Shown here: in pieces, positions 1 through 12,783 of the stretch
Layout of the letters: every line of letters begins with the position of its first letter
Numbering within the stretch: position 1 is the first letter of the stretch
From: Antedon bifida
Taxonomy: Eukaryota; Echinodermata; Crinoidea; Comatulida; Antedonidae
Direction of reading: 5' to 3'
Assembly: GCA_963402885.1 (NCBI GenBank)
Contig: OY727100.1
Coordinates: 17,453,395 to 17,517,394 of the forward strand
Length of the DNA: 64,000 nt
Position numbers and translations under genes: made by a program
The notes under the pieces: generated by a model
Told to the model about the DNA's origin: nothing
What the model saw: the letters and a program-made list of their open reading frames with translations, nothing else
Database searches by the model: none

Positions 1-97
1 ATACATTTATCAGTTTTTAGAAGTGGAATATTTTAAAAGAAAAGTTAAAAATGAATAACAAGACTGGATTGAAATAAAATATTAAAAAAATATTTAC

Positions 98-420
98 CAG
101 ATGGGCAATCGTACATAGTTGTAGAAGTCGGACATCGTTTACCAGAAGGACATGGAGAGCATACAGCATCACCAAGAGCAGCATATTCTCCATCACTACA
201 ATCTGTTGGATCCTGTGTTGGGTCAGTGCATACCATGCCCGCTGGGCATGGAAGACAATACACGTTGTTCCCGTCATTTACTTCATTGTACTCGCATCGT
301 GTACAGTTGTTTGACCCTTCCAGTGCTATGAATCCTTGCTCACAATCCACAGGGCTCTGTGACGGGTCAGGGCATTTTTGTCCTTCTGGGCAAATTGTAC
401 ATTGTGTGGCACCTGCAGAA
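98..420 (-). CDS. Exon 5: further GCC2/GCC3 repeats, last exon in window
   Basis: The acceptor is TTACAG|TTCTGC and the donor is CATCTG|GTAAAT. It continues the repeat as SSAGATQCTICPEGQKC, then CLPCPAGMVC and CSPCPSGKRC. It ends with one base of a split codon, so at least one more exon lies left of the window. Confidence 0.88.
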
Positions 421-3400
421 CTGTAAGAAAAAAAAATGTATTCCAATCAAAAGTCATCGAATTTAATTCAATAAATTTAGGTTTTGGCTGGAAAGCATTT
501 GCGTCATTCTTTCTGTAAGTTTGCCCCATACAGTAATAGCTTGATAGAACTTTACTGAGGGACAGACAAACTATAAGTCTCAACATCAAGGTAAATCAGG
601 TAAAGGTGTTTTGAATGTTGGGACACCAAACATAAAAAACCCTGGTAAGGTGCATGGCATATTAAGTTTCTGCTTTAAGCCTATGCACATTTTGGGGTTT
701 GGGAAATGTTCTTCACATTCTACAGCTATGCAAATATAACCTAATTTAGAAGAACCACTTTTAGTACCTTCATAATTCCCTTTTTAAAATGTACCTGTAA
801 TATCCTGTTTGGCAAGGAGAGCACACAGCTTGGCCTTCTGGACTATAAAATCCAGCTGAGCATTCATTAGAAGCATTCCGATGTATGCACTCACGCCCTC
901 CTTCACAGATCGAGCATTCACGTTGTCCAGTCAGACTAGTATAATATCCTTCCTCACAATACACAGGTGCCTCATAAGTCGACGGACATTTGAAACCACT
1001 TGGACAAGTGGTACATTGACTGCTGCCATTGAGGGCATACTGGCCCAACCCACATGGAACTGGGGCCGCTGTGCCATTAAGAAGACACGCATGACCGGCT
1101 GGGCATAACTCGCAAAGTTCTGCTCCCCCATAGCTGTAAAAACCCGCTAAACAATCCTGTAAAGAGAAAGTTAGTAGTTATTCATTAGTTAGCTTTTTTA
1201 AAAATAGATATAGAGTTAATGAATAAATTTGCAGTGTTATTTACATTTTTCCCCTGCAAAAGTACACACTGATTAATATATAAAGAATTTTTAGGAAACA
1301 AGCGATTTATGACACACCCAAGACCTAGCTTTGTCATTTAATTTAGAATAATAAAGATTTGGGAAAATTTATGTTCATGTTATCACTTGAATTCTCCACA
1401 TCGTTGGAGTGGACTCTTGGTCCAAATGACCAATAACAATACAAAATGTGTAGGTCATAGGAAATCAAAAGCTCTCTATTGAGATATCAAAGAACATCAT
1501 ATTGCATTTAATTGTAGGTGGGATATGTGATGTGATATTATTTAAACATTTAATGTTACCTTGCAATCAGCTTCTTCATCTTGAAAAGACAGTGCGTTGT
1601 AAGTACCTGTAGGGCATGGAACTCGTGCCCCACTTCCTCCACCACAGCTAAAACAAAAAGATAATGAAGTTGTATATTGGCAGTCTCAATCAAATGAGTG
1701 AATGAAAACAATGGTGTTTTTCTATATAGCACATTGCAATTCAAAAATTTGACAATCAATAAAAAAAAATCAACATAAACACACATAGATTGAGAATGCA
1801 ATTTAACTGGTTATTTAACTTTTGTACTCTGTCTGCTGCCATAAAAATGCAATTGTAATATACTAAAAACTCTATATTTACAGTAACCAGGTGTACAGTC
1901 GACTCCCAATACTACTGTAGACACTTCTGAAGTTCCCAATTATACTATTAAAAACACATTCGAAATACAAACATTTCAGGAAAATCTGACATGTATAATA
2001 ATTAAGCCTATAGCATGTCACATATTGAGAGAGTTGACTGTATTATACTGCACTAAATTAATTTTTCCTCTAAAATGTAGGTAATTAATAAAAATATATA
2101 CAGTAGCATATACTGTAAAACCAGTTATTTTTTCTCTAATAAAACAATAGCACTCATGAATTACACTAATTTAATCCCAACATCACAGTACAGTTAAGTG
2201 CAAGTACATAATATTTATTGATTGAAAATGTTCTCAGTTAAATGAGACATTTTATTATTAAGGTCCAAAGAAAACATTAAGAAATCGGATCCTGGACAGG
2301 ATAGGATGGAGTGGTCCTTGACCACATATCTATCTGTGGTTTCAATTTGGTAAAGATCTGGCAATAACTTTTTGAGTAATCCTGCTAACAAACAGACAAA
2401 CACACACGATCGACTATAACCTCCTTGGCAGAGGTAATAATTAATAAAAGCAACACGGAAACATGTCTGATCAATGACAATGCACACTTATTGACTCGCC
2501 ACTGATAAACTCAGCACGCTTTTGTCAAAACCTGTTTGCATAGTAACATCAAATACTTTGAAAGATTCCTATTCAGTTTGGTTTTGCTAGACAACAAATT
2601 GAATCTGCATTGTTAGACTTAACCGGCTAGCTTAGTTGTGGTTTTGGCAAAACTTAATTATGTATCAATCATGGTAAATTTACTGCTTTTGATTAATTTT
2701 AATACATTATACACGTAATAAATTTATTAAATATGTTTAGAATGATAAATATTAAGTGTAGAAAATGTTATAATCAATATGATGTACTGTTAGTGTACTG
2801 TATCATGTTTTTTAGGCTATGTTCTACCATTGGGCCTGTCAGTTGATTCACTGCCTACAGTAGGCACCAATAAGAAATACTTTTCTACTCAATTTGTAAA
2901 TAGAGTAAAACCTCTCCTCTTGAACATCCTTATTAAGGGGACACTAAGAGGTCAACCCCTAATCAGGGGACACCTATTCAGAGATACTTATTTGCTGGGT
3001 CATGAAAGTGTCCCATAATATGAATGGGAAAGATATATGGGAAAGTTCAACTGTATTCAAACTTCAACAGTTTTATTTCCAACAATAAAATATTTTTAAT
3101 AAGAAATCATTAGGCGCAGGAGCCCCGGATAGCGTTACGAAGTCGTTAACTCTGTCAGCCCATGGTCAGCCCAACTAATGTGTTTTTCCCAAGGACAATT
3201 TATCAATAACTAAACTTTGTCACCACTCATAAGTGTGCTGTTCATTTTCTATTGACCAATGAACACCAATGTAACTGGATCTGAGTTTCTTGCTATTCGA
3301 CCTTGGGTGCAAATTATACAATTAATTGATGTTAAGGCCACTGACTACTCTTTTCTGTATAGAAACACTGAATTGACTAAATAATAAGAAAACCCTACAA

Positions 3401-6400
3401 TAATATTTACTACTAGGCCTACTTGATATGGTGTTATACAAGAACTATATTAAAAGAATTGAATGTATGGAACATGAAAAAAAAAACGTTATATGTAAAA
3501 CATCACTTAGATGATATCTATCAGATATATCATTTTCTAAACATTGTTTCATTAGTTATATCACGAAAAAATAAGTTAGTTATAAATAAGTAAGTTATTT
3601 CTCCATGAAAGTTTCTCCATTGTTATATTCACATCACATTTTCATTTTCTGACAATGTGATTGAAAAAATAGTCAATTATATTGGCGGCCCAAAACGATG
3701 ATGTTTACTGTTGGGCCTACAGAAATGATACAAATTCTCAGTTGATTTACAGAATTCAGCACTAACAACATATCATATTCTTCAGTTCAGGTCACAAGTT
3801 TCAGGGGCGACAATGCAAACATCCCGCCAAAATTGTCCTTCTAATATATCTCTGTATTGCCAAGTAACACATGGGAAAAGAACAAATAAAAAACAAAAAC
3901 CATTCAAAACAGACCTATTTCTGTTTTAAAAAAGATTTAAATGAAATAATTCTTTTTAAACACTGTACTGTACTTGGAAACACGTACTTGATTTGTGATA
4001 TCCTCCGTTAAAAATACAGTAGAAAGTGTCCCAATAGGGGTTCTACTGCCCCTGGAACAATTCCTAAAAAAACATGTCCTCTTCATAGAGGTTTCGCAGA
4101 AAAAAACCAATACCAATACTGATCTGGACTCGGAAATTAAAAATGTAGCAGGCAACTTTTCACCAATGAAAACTTTCAAGACAGACAAAGTATCAAAATT
4201 ATTATGATATCCATTTTTATTTAATAGCGATAAATGGATATAAATATTTCGTCTTTTTTGTTATTTTGTGATGGAAAAAATATTGAGTGAACATTGGCAC
4301 TGAGCTTAAATGTTCCCCGTCCCCTTAATGTCCCCTTTATAGGAGTGTCCCCTCAGTAAGGATTGGCTGTTTCGCCCCTTAATAATAAATGATGGTGTCC
4401 ATCTTATGTCCTCTCAATTTTAATGTGCTACACCCGATAATAGAATACACATCTAGCTCGTGTGCACTTTAAAGAACCTAGTACATCTTTCGAGACGAGT
4501 AGGGGGTTACCCCGGTGTATTAGTACATCACAGCCACTGATCACCAGCTGGGCCCTCTGGGAGACCAGTCTTTGATTGAAGAGGTTACCCAGTATAAATA
4601 TATATTTCAATTCAATTCAATAGAATAACTAGGCTCCCATTTGATACAATGTGTTACCCAATGTGCTCAATTTGATTGTGCTACCCAATCCATGCTATCC
4701 ATTTGAAATAATGTGCTACCCATTTCAAAGAATGTGCTACCCGATAATCCATAGAATAATGTACAGTACAATTATATCCATTTGATTGTGTTACCTAATG
4801 TGCTATCCCTTTGAAATAATGTGCTATCCATTTGAAAGAATGTGCTACCCGATAATCCTTATAGAATAATGTACAGTACAATTATATCCATTTGATTGTG
4901 TTACCTAATGTGCTATCCCTTTGAAATAATGTGCTATCCATTTGAAAGAATGTGCTACCCGATAATCCTTATAGAATAATGTACAGTACTATATCCATTT
5001 GATTGTGCTACCTAATAATGTGCTATCCATTTGAAATAATGTGACTATCCATTTGAAATAATGTGCTACCCGATAATCCTTATAGAATAATGTACAGTAC
5101 TATATCCATTTGATTGTGCTACCTAATAATGTGCTATCCATTTGAAATAATGTGACTATCCATTTGAAATAATGTGCTACCCGATAATCCTTATAAAATA
5201 ATGTACAGTACTATATCCATTTGATTGTGCTGCCCAATGTGCTATCCATTTGAAAGAATGTGCTATCCATTTGAAAGAATGTGCTACCCGATAATCCTTA
5301 TAGAATAATGTACAGTACTATATCCATTTGATTGTGCTACCCAATGTGCTATCCATTTGAAAGAATGTGCTATCTATTTGAAAGAATGTGCTATCCATTT
5401 GAAAGAATGTGCTATCCATTTGAAAGAATGAGCTACCCGATAATCCGTATAGAATGTACAGTACAGTTATATCCATTTGATTGTGCTACCTATTGTGCTA
5501 TCCATTTAAACTAATGTGCTGTCTGTTTGAAATAATTCAAGTTTTTTTGTTTTGAATATGTTTTGCTATCCATTTTAAACGTGCTAAACAAGTTACATAT
5601 TTGTTAATAGAAGTTTGCGGTACACCCATGGAGTAAAGAATATTTATATTATTCTTTACTCCATGGGTACACCACGTATATTAGTTCTGAAAAGAACTGT
5701 TGAGTTGCTCGACGTTTCGATTTACTCTAAAGTCAAAGTCTCCAAAGCTATTCCATCATGCCGTATTCGGGGAATCGCCCACAAGTGTTTTCTCAGAGCA
5801 GGGTATGTTCCGTATGGGGTTCTGTATGCTATTTTTTAATAATGTACAAAAAATGAAATGAATAATCATATTAATTATCGCGGTATGTACGGAGAAAGCT
5901 CGAGCGGAAGTCGAGGGTTACTTTTGCCAACAAGACGAAGCGCGAAACAAATAAAACGCAGCGCGAAACATCTGAAATGATATATAATTTCTTAAAACAT
6001 GAAAACACAGAATATTAATATAACTTTTTAATATTTCCAAAGGCTCGGACATGGAAGAAGGGCCTTAAAAAACTGAATTTCTATATGTTAGACCACATTT
6101 CCATAACTTTTCAAAACTCATCGAACCCTCTGCTAGTAGGCCTAATTAATGTAGGAGCGTATCGCCAAATCATTAGAAAGAAAACATGGCATGAAGATGT
6201 AATTAATCAAACAACGGCCAAAGAATACCAACAATTTTAATTCGATTCGTAATTACTACGGTGGTGGACTAAGCCTAGTTTGAAACTATAGTAACCATTT
6301 ATTTTAGAAAGAAAGATAGAAAAATTTGTTTCCATCTCCATGTTAATACCAAGGCACTTTTCAATTAAAAATTCTGGCCTAGTATTCTTGCAAGGTCGTC

Positions 6401-9400
6401 ACAGCTCCAGTTACAAAGGTCGTCACAGCTCCAGTTACAAACGGTGATACAAAGTGTCAATCATTTGACCAGTGAACAGCCCACTGGTAGGATAGTCCTT
6501 GAAACCGTCCGTAAAACACATTAATCACTCACATCAGTCATGCCGCTAATGGTTGAAAACCTCACTTTTTGGGGTTTTCAAACGTAACGCTATCCGGGGC
6601 TCCTGCGCCTAATGAATAATCTGTGTCCTTTTCATGGTAATGTTAAATGAAAATGTCATTTAATTCCACAATCTCCACAGCAACATACTACAAATGTTGT
6701 AATATTCTAATATCTTTCAATCGATGTATTTATAGTAGAAAGGATTTGAAAGCGTAGGTTTGCACATAGAGATTATAGTGAACTCGACTCTATGGTTAGC
6801 AACAGCCTTAGAAAGATAAACCATGATCAATAGGATGAATACCCAATACACAGATCACTGTACAAACAACATTTAACAATAAAAGAATCAGTACCTAAGT
6901 AATAAATGTTAACAGTGTAGCACTCCTACTGTTTAAATGAGATGTTTAAAGGATGTCCACATTATTATTTAAAAATAATATAGCTAATAATACTAATATT
7001 AGTATCTGATGATGACCTATGGTCGAAAGTACTCGTATAATAAATATTTTAGTTTGAGGCAGAAACAAGAAATTTGTCTGTTTTATAATAATACTAATAG
7101 TTAAATAAGTTATGCATTTGATGAGAAAGGAGATTAGAAATTATAAACATTTTCTGTTTTGTTTGGCATTATAAACATTTTCTATTTTGTTTGGCCTTAC
7201 AGTACAATCTCTACAATATATCTGTATGCCTAGAAGAAACTACATTCATTTATGTGACTCGACTCATAGAGGTATAATGCTCAACTGTTTCCTCAATAGA
7301 GACTAATTAAGTGGAATGAAGTAATTAGGAACTATAAGAAGAGCACTCATCATAATATCTATTGTCTTGATTCAAGGTGAACAACGATTTCACACCTACA
7401 CATTCAAAAGCATCTATCACATTACTACACAGTAGTATTATCAAGTTTCCAAAACCAATACATCGACAATAACTAACAAATGAAGTATAAATCATGTAAA
7501 ATCAATAAAATAATTCTAAAAAAAATGTCCAATATCTTCCTCATAATTACTGTATTTTCAATCGTGCAGTAGTCGTAAAGTACTTAACAATAGAATTTAT
7601 TAGGTTTTATACCGTACACAACAGTTGTAATATGTTTCTATGGTAACTGTATAAACACTCTCGTAGCAACAGTCTTCAATAAAGTGTAAACAATGTTTAG
7701 ACTTCAAACCCGCATTGATATGCTCCAGTGATAGTGTATAGAAACACCCAGATAATACAGCAAAACTCTATCATGACAATAGTGTTTAAAATCTATAAAT
7801 ATAGTAGCTATTAAATGGCAAATACATGTGCCTAGGGGAAAGCCTAAAGGGACAAAATGTCAAGTTATTTCCATGAAAAATGGTTATTGCAGTAATGTAC
7901 ACTAATAATAATAAAAATTGAAATTTATTTATAATACAAGTGTCTGATATGGGAAGAATTGAATTGTATTAATACATTTAATTCATACCTATTGAAAATA
8001 CAAAATTAATAAAATAGAAAAATCATGAGCACTATGTAGGCTCCTAACATAAACATTTAAAAAGTATATACTATACTGTAGAAATGTATACATTCATATA
8101 CAGTCTAAAATATTATAAGAAGTACTTTATTTGTATAAATGTATTTTTTTCCACATAGAAACGCTTCATCAGGGTTGGTTTGTACAATATAAGTCGTCAT
8201 ATTCTTTGAACATTAATTAAATTAATAAATTAAATCCATACACTGAGAGGTAGCAGAATATATTAAATCACTCCTGCAACAACAAGTGTCATCGCGCTCT
8301 CTGAGGTCTGAGCAGAATCTGAAGCTTGTCATTCCTCTCTGTCGAACAGAATCGTATGGTGAAAGGGCTTTCGCAATTACAGTAATGGGCCTGTATTGTG
8401 GAACATTAATTTCAAGTGATATAACAGTAAACACAGTGTACAGTGTAGCTTATGAAACATTTTAAACCCTGTCTTATAAAGAAGCTTTTTTTTTTATTAA
8501 AATGAATGTTGTTGTCTGTGTAAAATAAAGCTCTATGAGCTTTACCATTTGTTTATCAGCGTTTAAAAAAAACGAGTTATTAATAATTATCTTACTCTAC
8601 AAAGTAACAGTCTGCTATGAAACGATGATAGGAGTGTGGGAGATATGAGGAAAAATACACAAAATGCAAGATGTCTAGACTGGGTTTTCTAAAAATTACC
8701 AATCGAAAATTGATTTTAACTGAATATACAATAAAAAAACAAAAAAAGTCTTCTACGATTCATGATATAATTCTCACAAACTTAAATATTTAATTTACTA
8801 GTGATAGTGATAATGTAAGCTACATTATATATAAATGAACTTGCATCATTTTCAATCAAACCGGTTACAGATGTTTTTTTCTAAAGAAAAATCAATGGTA
8901 AATATAGATTTTGTGCCAAGGCAATCTCATGAATTATTAAGAGCTTCCTTATAGTAGTATGAAATCTAGATACATTTTAAAAACCAAACCTTTCTTGTTA
9001 ACTCAAATTATTACTAATTTCTAAACATAAAACTACCTTTAGTGTATGTAAATTTAAGAACACTTTGAAATCGTCAAATTTAGGACAAGTTCATTGTCAA
9101 ACAATTTAGAGCAGAATAAGGCTAATTTGATGCCAAGATGAATTTATTAAGGTAATTATACAGTAATTAGGAAAGAAAAATATTTATCTATAATAGCAAA
9201 TATAATAAGAGTACGTAGTCATTACAGCATTCTGTATTGAAGCTATACTTTAGCATAACAATACATTCTCAACTTTTCTTTCCATTTTGGAAACATGCTG
9301 TACCACAAACCTTACTTACCTTACCTTACAATAGTGTTTATTTGGCTTGCAAACCTTGGAACAATATTATTATGAAACATACGTAATTATGCAGCCCATA

Positions 9401-12400
9401 ACAATCTAATTTCGCTGACAATGGAATGATTTCATTAAATAACTAATGAGCATGTACACACTACACACATTAACACAAGGACGGTGAAATAATAATTGAA
9501 ATACAAGGTGATTTTAAGAATGTGCAGACTTGGAATTATTATACAATGATTGTCCAATTGATTAGTATTGGTTTCTGCTGTTAAATGACCTTCTGGCTTC
9601 CAACAGTCACATTCAAAATCAACTGAATTGTGAAGATACTATCAATGATAATTAGCGACAATAAATAAGTGTTAAATTTAGATGGTTCATGTACATCTCA
9701 TGAGGAGCACAAACAGAATTATAGTGCAGTCCCAGGCTGTTTATTTATTATTATTCGAATAAATGCTCCGCCACATATATACACAATATTGTATTAAAAC
9801 ATATTTCAATTTGTACAGTAGTAGAATTCATTGATTGACAGTGACATGATCTACAATTTTATCAAGGATGTTGATACAATTTTTACAGTATTTCATCCAT
9901 TCCTAATATAGCTGCATATTTTTTATAATTTCATTTCTATTTTATTCCATCAAAACCAACAGCGACAAATACCGCCACTAACAGGTTTGAAACATAAAAC
10001 AATACAACATCAAAAACGGTAAACAATAAAATACAGATATAAATATATAAATATACTGTATATAAAAACATAGATCAGCATGCCATAAACAGTTTCAATT
10101 TAAAATGTATATTGATCAAACAGGTTATGCAGGCTGTTCAAGAAGTGAACACATAATCTTCCTCTTAAAATAACCAAGCCTATCATTAAAAATATTAATA
10201 TGATTGCAATTTAGATTATTAAATATAATTTGGCAGGTATTTATTTGATACATGTTACAATATTACACTGAAAAAAAATAAACCCTCCTCTGCATAAACG
10301 CCCCTGGGGTATAACTAGTATATATAATTACTACAGTACTACTGTATTGTGAACTGGCAATTTGATTTTTAATTTGTGGTACTGATGTTTCCTAGGTGAT
10401 GATAACTGGTATATCAAATAACATGATCTGTTAGGCCTGACTAGAAGACTACTTATAAATGAAAAGAATGTTCATTTAAGCAGAAACGAACAAAATGATA
10501 TTTGTAATGTTTTCAATAAACATGCTCACTAGACTTAAGTGAATAAGTAAGGGCTTTAATGATGTTACAGTGAGCTGAGTGCAGTCCTATGGTACTTACT
10601 TACGGTCACTAGTAGAAAGTCATGTGAAACATTTTGACCAATCACAAAAATGTATTCCCATTACTGAATTATAATTACATACAGTTTTGGTATCAAATAT
10701 CGAATCAAATACGTTCCTTTGATTTGAATCTACGATTATTTTTATTGGCGCTTCAATCAGGTTTTATCTGTGAACTATAGGCCTACATGGTTCTGTCAAA
10801 TTCAATCTTGGTGGAGTCATGTGGAATACAGTAGTTAAATCTATATAATTATATCAGATAATCAAATTAAATTCTTCTGCTTTTTAGTTATTGTCAATGA
10901 GAGTGTAATATTACACAGATTAATGTCTGAATTAACAATCTGCATTTGCTGTCTTTATCAATTCTTTACATACATAGATATTTATTGGTAGCCATTATTT
11001 TGATACATTGTGAAATTACAAGGAATTGATGGCTACTTAAAATTACATGGGATAGCTCAGTGGAAAAAATATTTTATGGAACCATGAATTTGAATGATAC
11101 ACCAAGACCGAGAAATCTTAGGACAGTTTCTAGTTGTAAATACTTTACTAAATTTTGATGCGGCCATGGTACGATGGGGAGCGTGCACATGTGAGTGTTG
11201 GTTGGTGGATTAGTCCATTAATGTAGAGGGATGTTGGGGGAACTTATCTTTTCATATCATGGCTTTCTCCAGAGAGAGTATAGGCTAATTGTCAATTTAT
11301 CCAGGTAAACTAAGCATGATATAAACTCTTATCAATATTTCTTAACTTATAGAGGATTACCTTCAACAAGAGAAATCTACAGTAGGCCTACACTGTAGTA
11401 TACTTACTATGAACCTGGTGGACACTCAATACAAGCTGTTGCATTTGTGTCCCAATATGAACCAGCAGAGCAACTGGCAACACAATCAACTTCACAATCA
11501 CATTGTCCTGCAACATAAACAATATATCATACTATATTACTAAGGTTTAATTTCTTTAAAAACACTTTTACTTTGAAAAAAGTCCTGAACTCATTTGAAA
11601 AAAAAAAAAGAATGCTCCAGAAAACATATCAAACATGTAATAAAGGTGAATGTTTAAGCTATGTCTTTATAAATTCTTTGAATACCTGACAAAATGTCGT
11701 GTTGCAAATAATCATTTTACAAAAGAATGGGGCAACTAACTAGTATTAGTTTCTGGTTTAGCAGCAGCCTATAATTTAAGGCAAGTGTATGTAATGCTGT
11801 GCATTTGATCCAAAGGTCCCTGCCCTGGTTCAAGACTCAAGATCTTGACAGGTTTGGTTTTTCATGTGTTTGATAATGGGGAGGTGTTTGATAATGGGGA
11901 GATGTGGAGTTGTTTAAGTTAAGTAAAAATATGAAATATGAATATCTATGAGGCAATTGTCAATCAAACAACCAATAAAACAGACCTTCAATATATAGAC
12001 CAGATTTAATCATTCAGTCCTGGTACATGAAAGTTCATTGCAGTCTGTGTCATCGATCTTTGATCCGACCCCTGATCCCCTTAAATGCTGTCCGATCCTA
12101 CTAGGCCTATTACTAAGTAATTAGTAAGGGTCCGGACAGGGAAGGCCTACAACAATACAGCCGCAGGGACATATGAGACCTAATCTGAGGGTCTTCATGG
12201 TTTTAACACACTTTTTTAGGTCAAAAAAGTATACCCCTGCCCTGGGCCCTAAATGCCAACCTTGTTTTTTATACCACGGCATAGGCCTAGTAGGTCTAGG
12301 ACTATGCCTTAGCTAGGACTACTAGGCTAGAATATATCTTCTACTCGCCTAGGTATATGACCTAAAAAGCCCTGACTGTCTGAGCCCAATCGTCACGGAT

Positions 12401-12783
12401 CCTTTTTTTCTATTTCTAGCTAGGCCTAGGAAGCATACTTAATTTACCTCTTCCATTAAATAATGTTAACAATTATTCTAAAATTATTCTGAAATGAGAA
12501 TTAAGTAGGCCTAGGCCTAGCCTACGTAGTAATGAACCGACACGATCCACACACACAGCAGCAGTATCCTTGTAACTAGGACATAAAAGCGTCGTGTGTC
12601 CAAGCAATGGGCGCCGCCATATTGAGTTGAACACAAATTTGTTGTAAAACCGATAATATAATCAACGAAACAGTTATAAATAAAAGACAAAAACAACAAA
12701 CCATAGTTACCTTGAACACTAGTTACAGATAATAAACCAAGCAGTAGAAAAATATATAAAGTATAAAATATATTTAAATTCAT
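98..12783 (-). CDS. Secreted/membrane cysteine-rich protein with GCC2/GCC3 (ephrin-receptor-like) repeats, 5' part of gene
   Basis: Five coding exons join in frame on the minus strand: 12783-12711, 11507-11408, 1647-1560, 1156-795 and 420-98 (946 nt, about 315 residues). All junctions are GT-AG with matching phases. The product starts with a signal peptide (MNLNIFYTLYIFLLLGLLSV...). A short Cys-rich stretch (QCDCEVDCVASC) follows, then repeats of the form C-x2-CP-x-G-x2-C ... C-x-x-G-x-Y of roughly 45-50 residues, the pattern of the GCC2_GCC3 family seen in SCUBE, SVEP1 and ephrin-receptor-like proteins. Seen: the repeats and disulphide-type cysteine spacing. Known: such repeats are extracellular adhesion or ligand modules. 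The gene continues beyond position 1, so later domains, a possible transmembrane segment and the orthology are unknown. Intron 2 is 9.8 kb and full of repeats. The gene is divergently oriented to the sacsin-like array. Confidence 0.85.
795..1156 (-). CDS. Exon 4: two to three GCC2/GCC3 repeats
   Basis: The acceptor is TTTACAG|GATTG and the donor is ATTACAG|GTACAT. Its 120 codons are rich in Cys, with repeated C-x2-CP-x-G motifs (CELCPAGHAC, CTTCPSGFKC, CSPCQTGYY). Confidence 0.88.
1560..1647 (-). CDS. Exon 3: Cys-rich repeat segment
   Basis: The acceptor is TTTTAG|CTGTGG and the donor is GCAAG|GTAACA. It encodes YCGGGSGARVPCPTGTYN...EADCK. The phase (one base completing the Tyr codon) matches exon 2. 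Confidence 0.85.
4630..5530. repeat. Minisatellite, higher-order period about 110 bp
   Basis: Repeated blocks built from GTGCTATCCATTTGAAA, GTGCTACCCGATAATCC, AATGTACAGTA and ATATCCATTTGATTGTG recur about every 105-115 bp. A ~22-bp sub-repeat expands locally near 5340-5430. It lies wholly inside the TIR element. Open frames here are artefacts of the repeat. Confidence 0.9.
5605..5730 (-). repeat. Dispersed repeat (GTACCGCAAAC family), copy a, with 23-bp hairpin
   Basis: Contains the terminal motif TTTGCGGTACACC and the segment GTATATTAGTTCTGAAAAG followed by CTCGACGTTTCGAT, the reverse complement of the copy at about 17005-17085. The terminus is interrupted by a perfect inverted repeat, with arms at 5619-5641 and 5651-5673 and a 9-nt loop. 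Confidence 0.75.
6392..6440. repeat. Tandem duplication, about 24 bp x 2
   Basis: The unit AAGGTCGTCACAGCTCCAG plus TTAC occurs twice directly adjacent, near the right end of the TIR element. Confidence 0.85.
11408..11507 (-). CDS. Exon 2: first Cys-rich segment
   Basis: The acceptor is TTGCAG|GACAATG and the donor is TCATA|GTAAGT. It encodes QCDCEVDC...CSAGSYW...CIECPPGSY, the first half of a GCC2/GCC3-type repeat, which is completed in exon 3 by the next cysteine. Confidence 0.85.
11508..12710 (-). other. Intron 1 of the GCC2/GCC3 gene; dense AGGCCTA palindromes
   Basis: No coding signal. A tandem 17-18-bp duplication (GTGTTTGATAATGGGGAG) lies at about 11869-11903. From about 12100 to 12540 there is a cluster of AGGCCT, CCTAGG and TAGGCCTA palindromes. 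GCCGCCATATTG at 12613-12624, about 90 bp downstream of the exon 1 donor on the gene's strand, resembles a YY1 site. Confidence 0.5.
12711..12783 (-). CDS. Exon 1: signal peptide
   Basis: Encodes 24 codons plus one base; the donor is CAAG|GTAACT. The ATG at 12783 gives an immediate hydrophobic core typical of a signal peptide. An upstream in-frame ATG (12849) would add a basic stretch of about 22 residues before it, so the inner ATG is preferred. Confidence 0.75.

Larger units (their letters stand above)
3108..6614. mobile_element. 3.5-kb DNA-transposon-like element with perfect 32-bp terminal inverted repeats
   Basis: Positions 3108-3139 (starting CATTAGGCGCAGGAGCCCCG) are the exact reverse complement of 6583-6614. 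Inside these perfect arms the similarity continues in patches (for example TAATGTGTTTT followed by AAGGAC). No transposase-like reading frame is visible between them, so it looks non-autonomous. The interior carries a minisatellite and a hairpin-bearing repeat. The target duplication is ambiguous because the flanks are short and AT-rich (possibly TA). The superfamily is not assigned. Confidence 0.7.
1648..11407 (-). other. Intron 2 of the GCC2/GCC3 gene, repeat-filled
   Basis: A 9.8-kb intron without a supported exon. It holds GGGGACAC-type dispersed repeat sequence (about 2850-3020), the TIR element at 3108-6614 with its minisatellite, and a tandem 28-bp duplication at about 7140-7194. From about 7200 to 11400 I see only AT-rich sequence with no coding signal or recognised repeat. 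Confidence 0.6.

Noticed and set aside
5332..5514. Open frame with repeated CYPFER-type peptide
   Set aside because: Product of the minisatellite; no start context or conservation.
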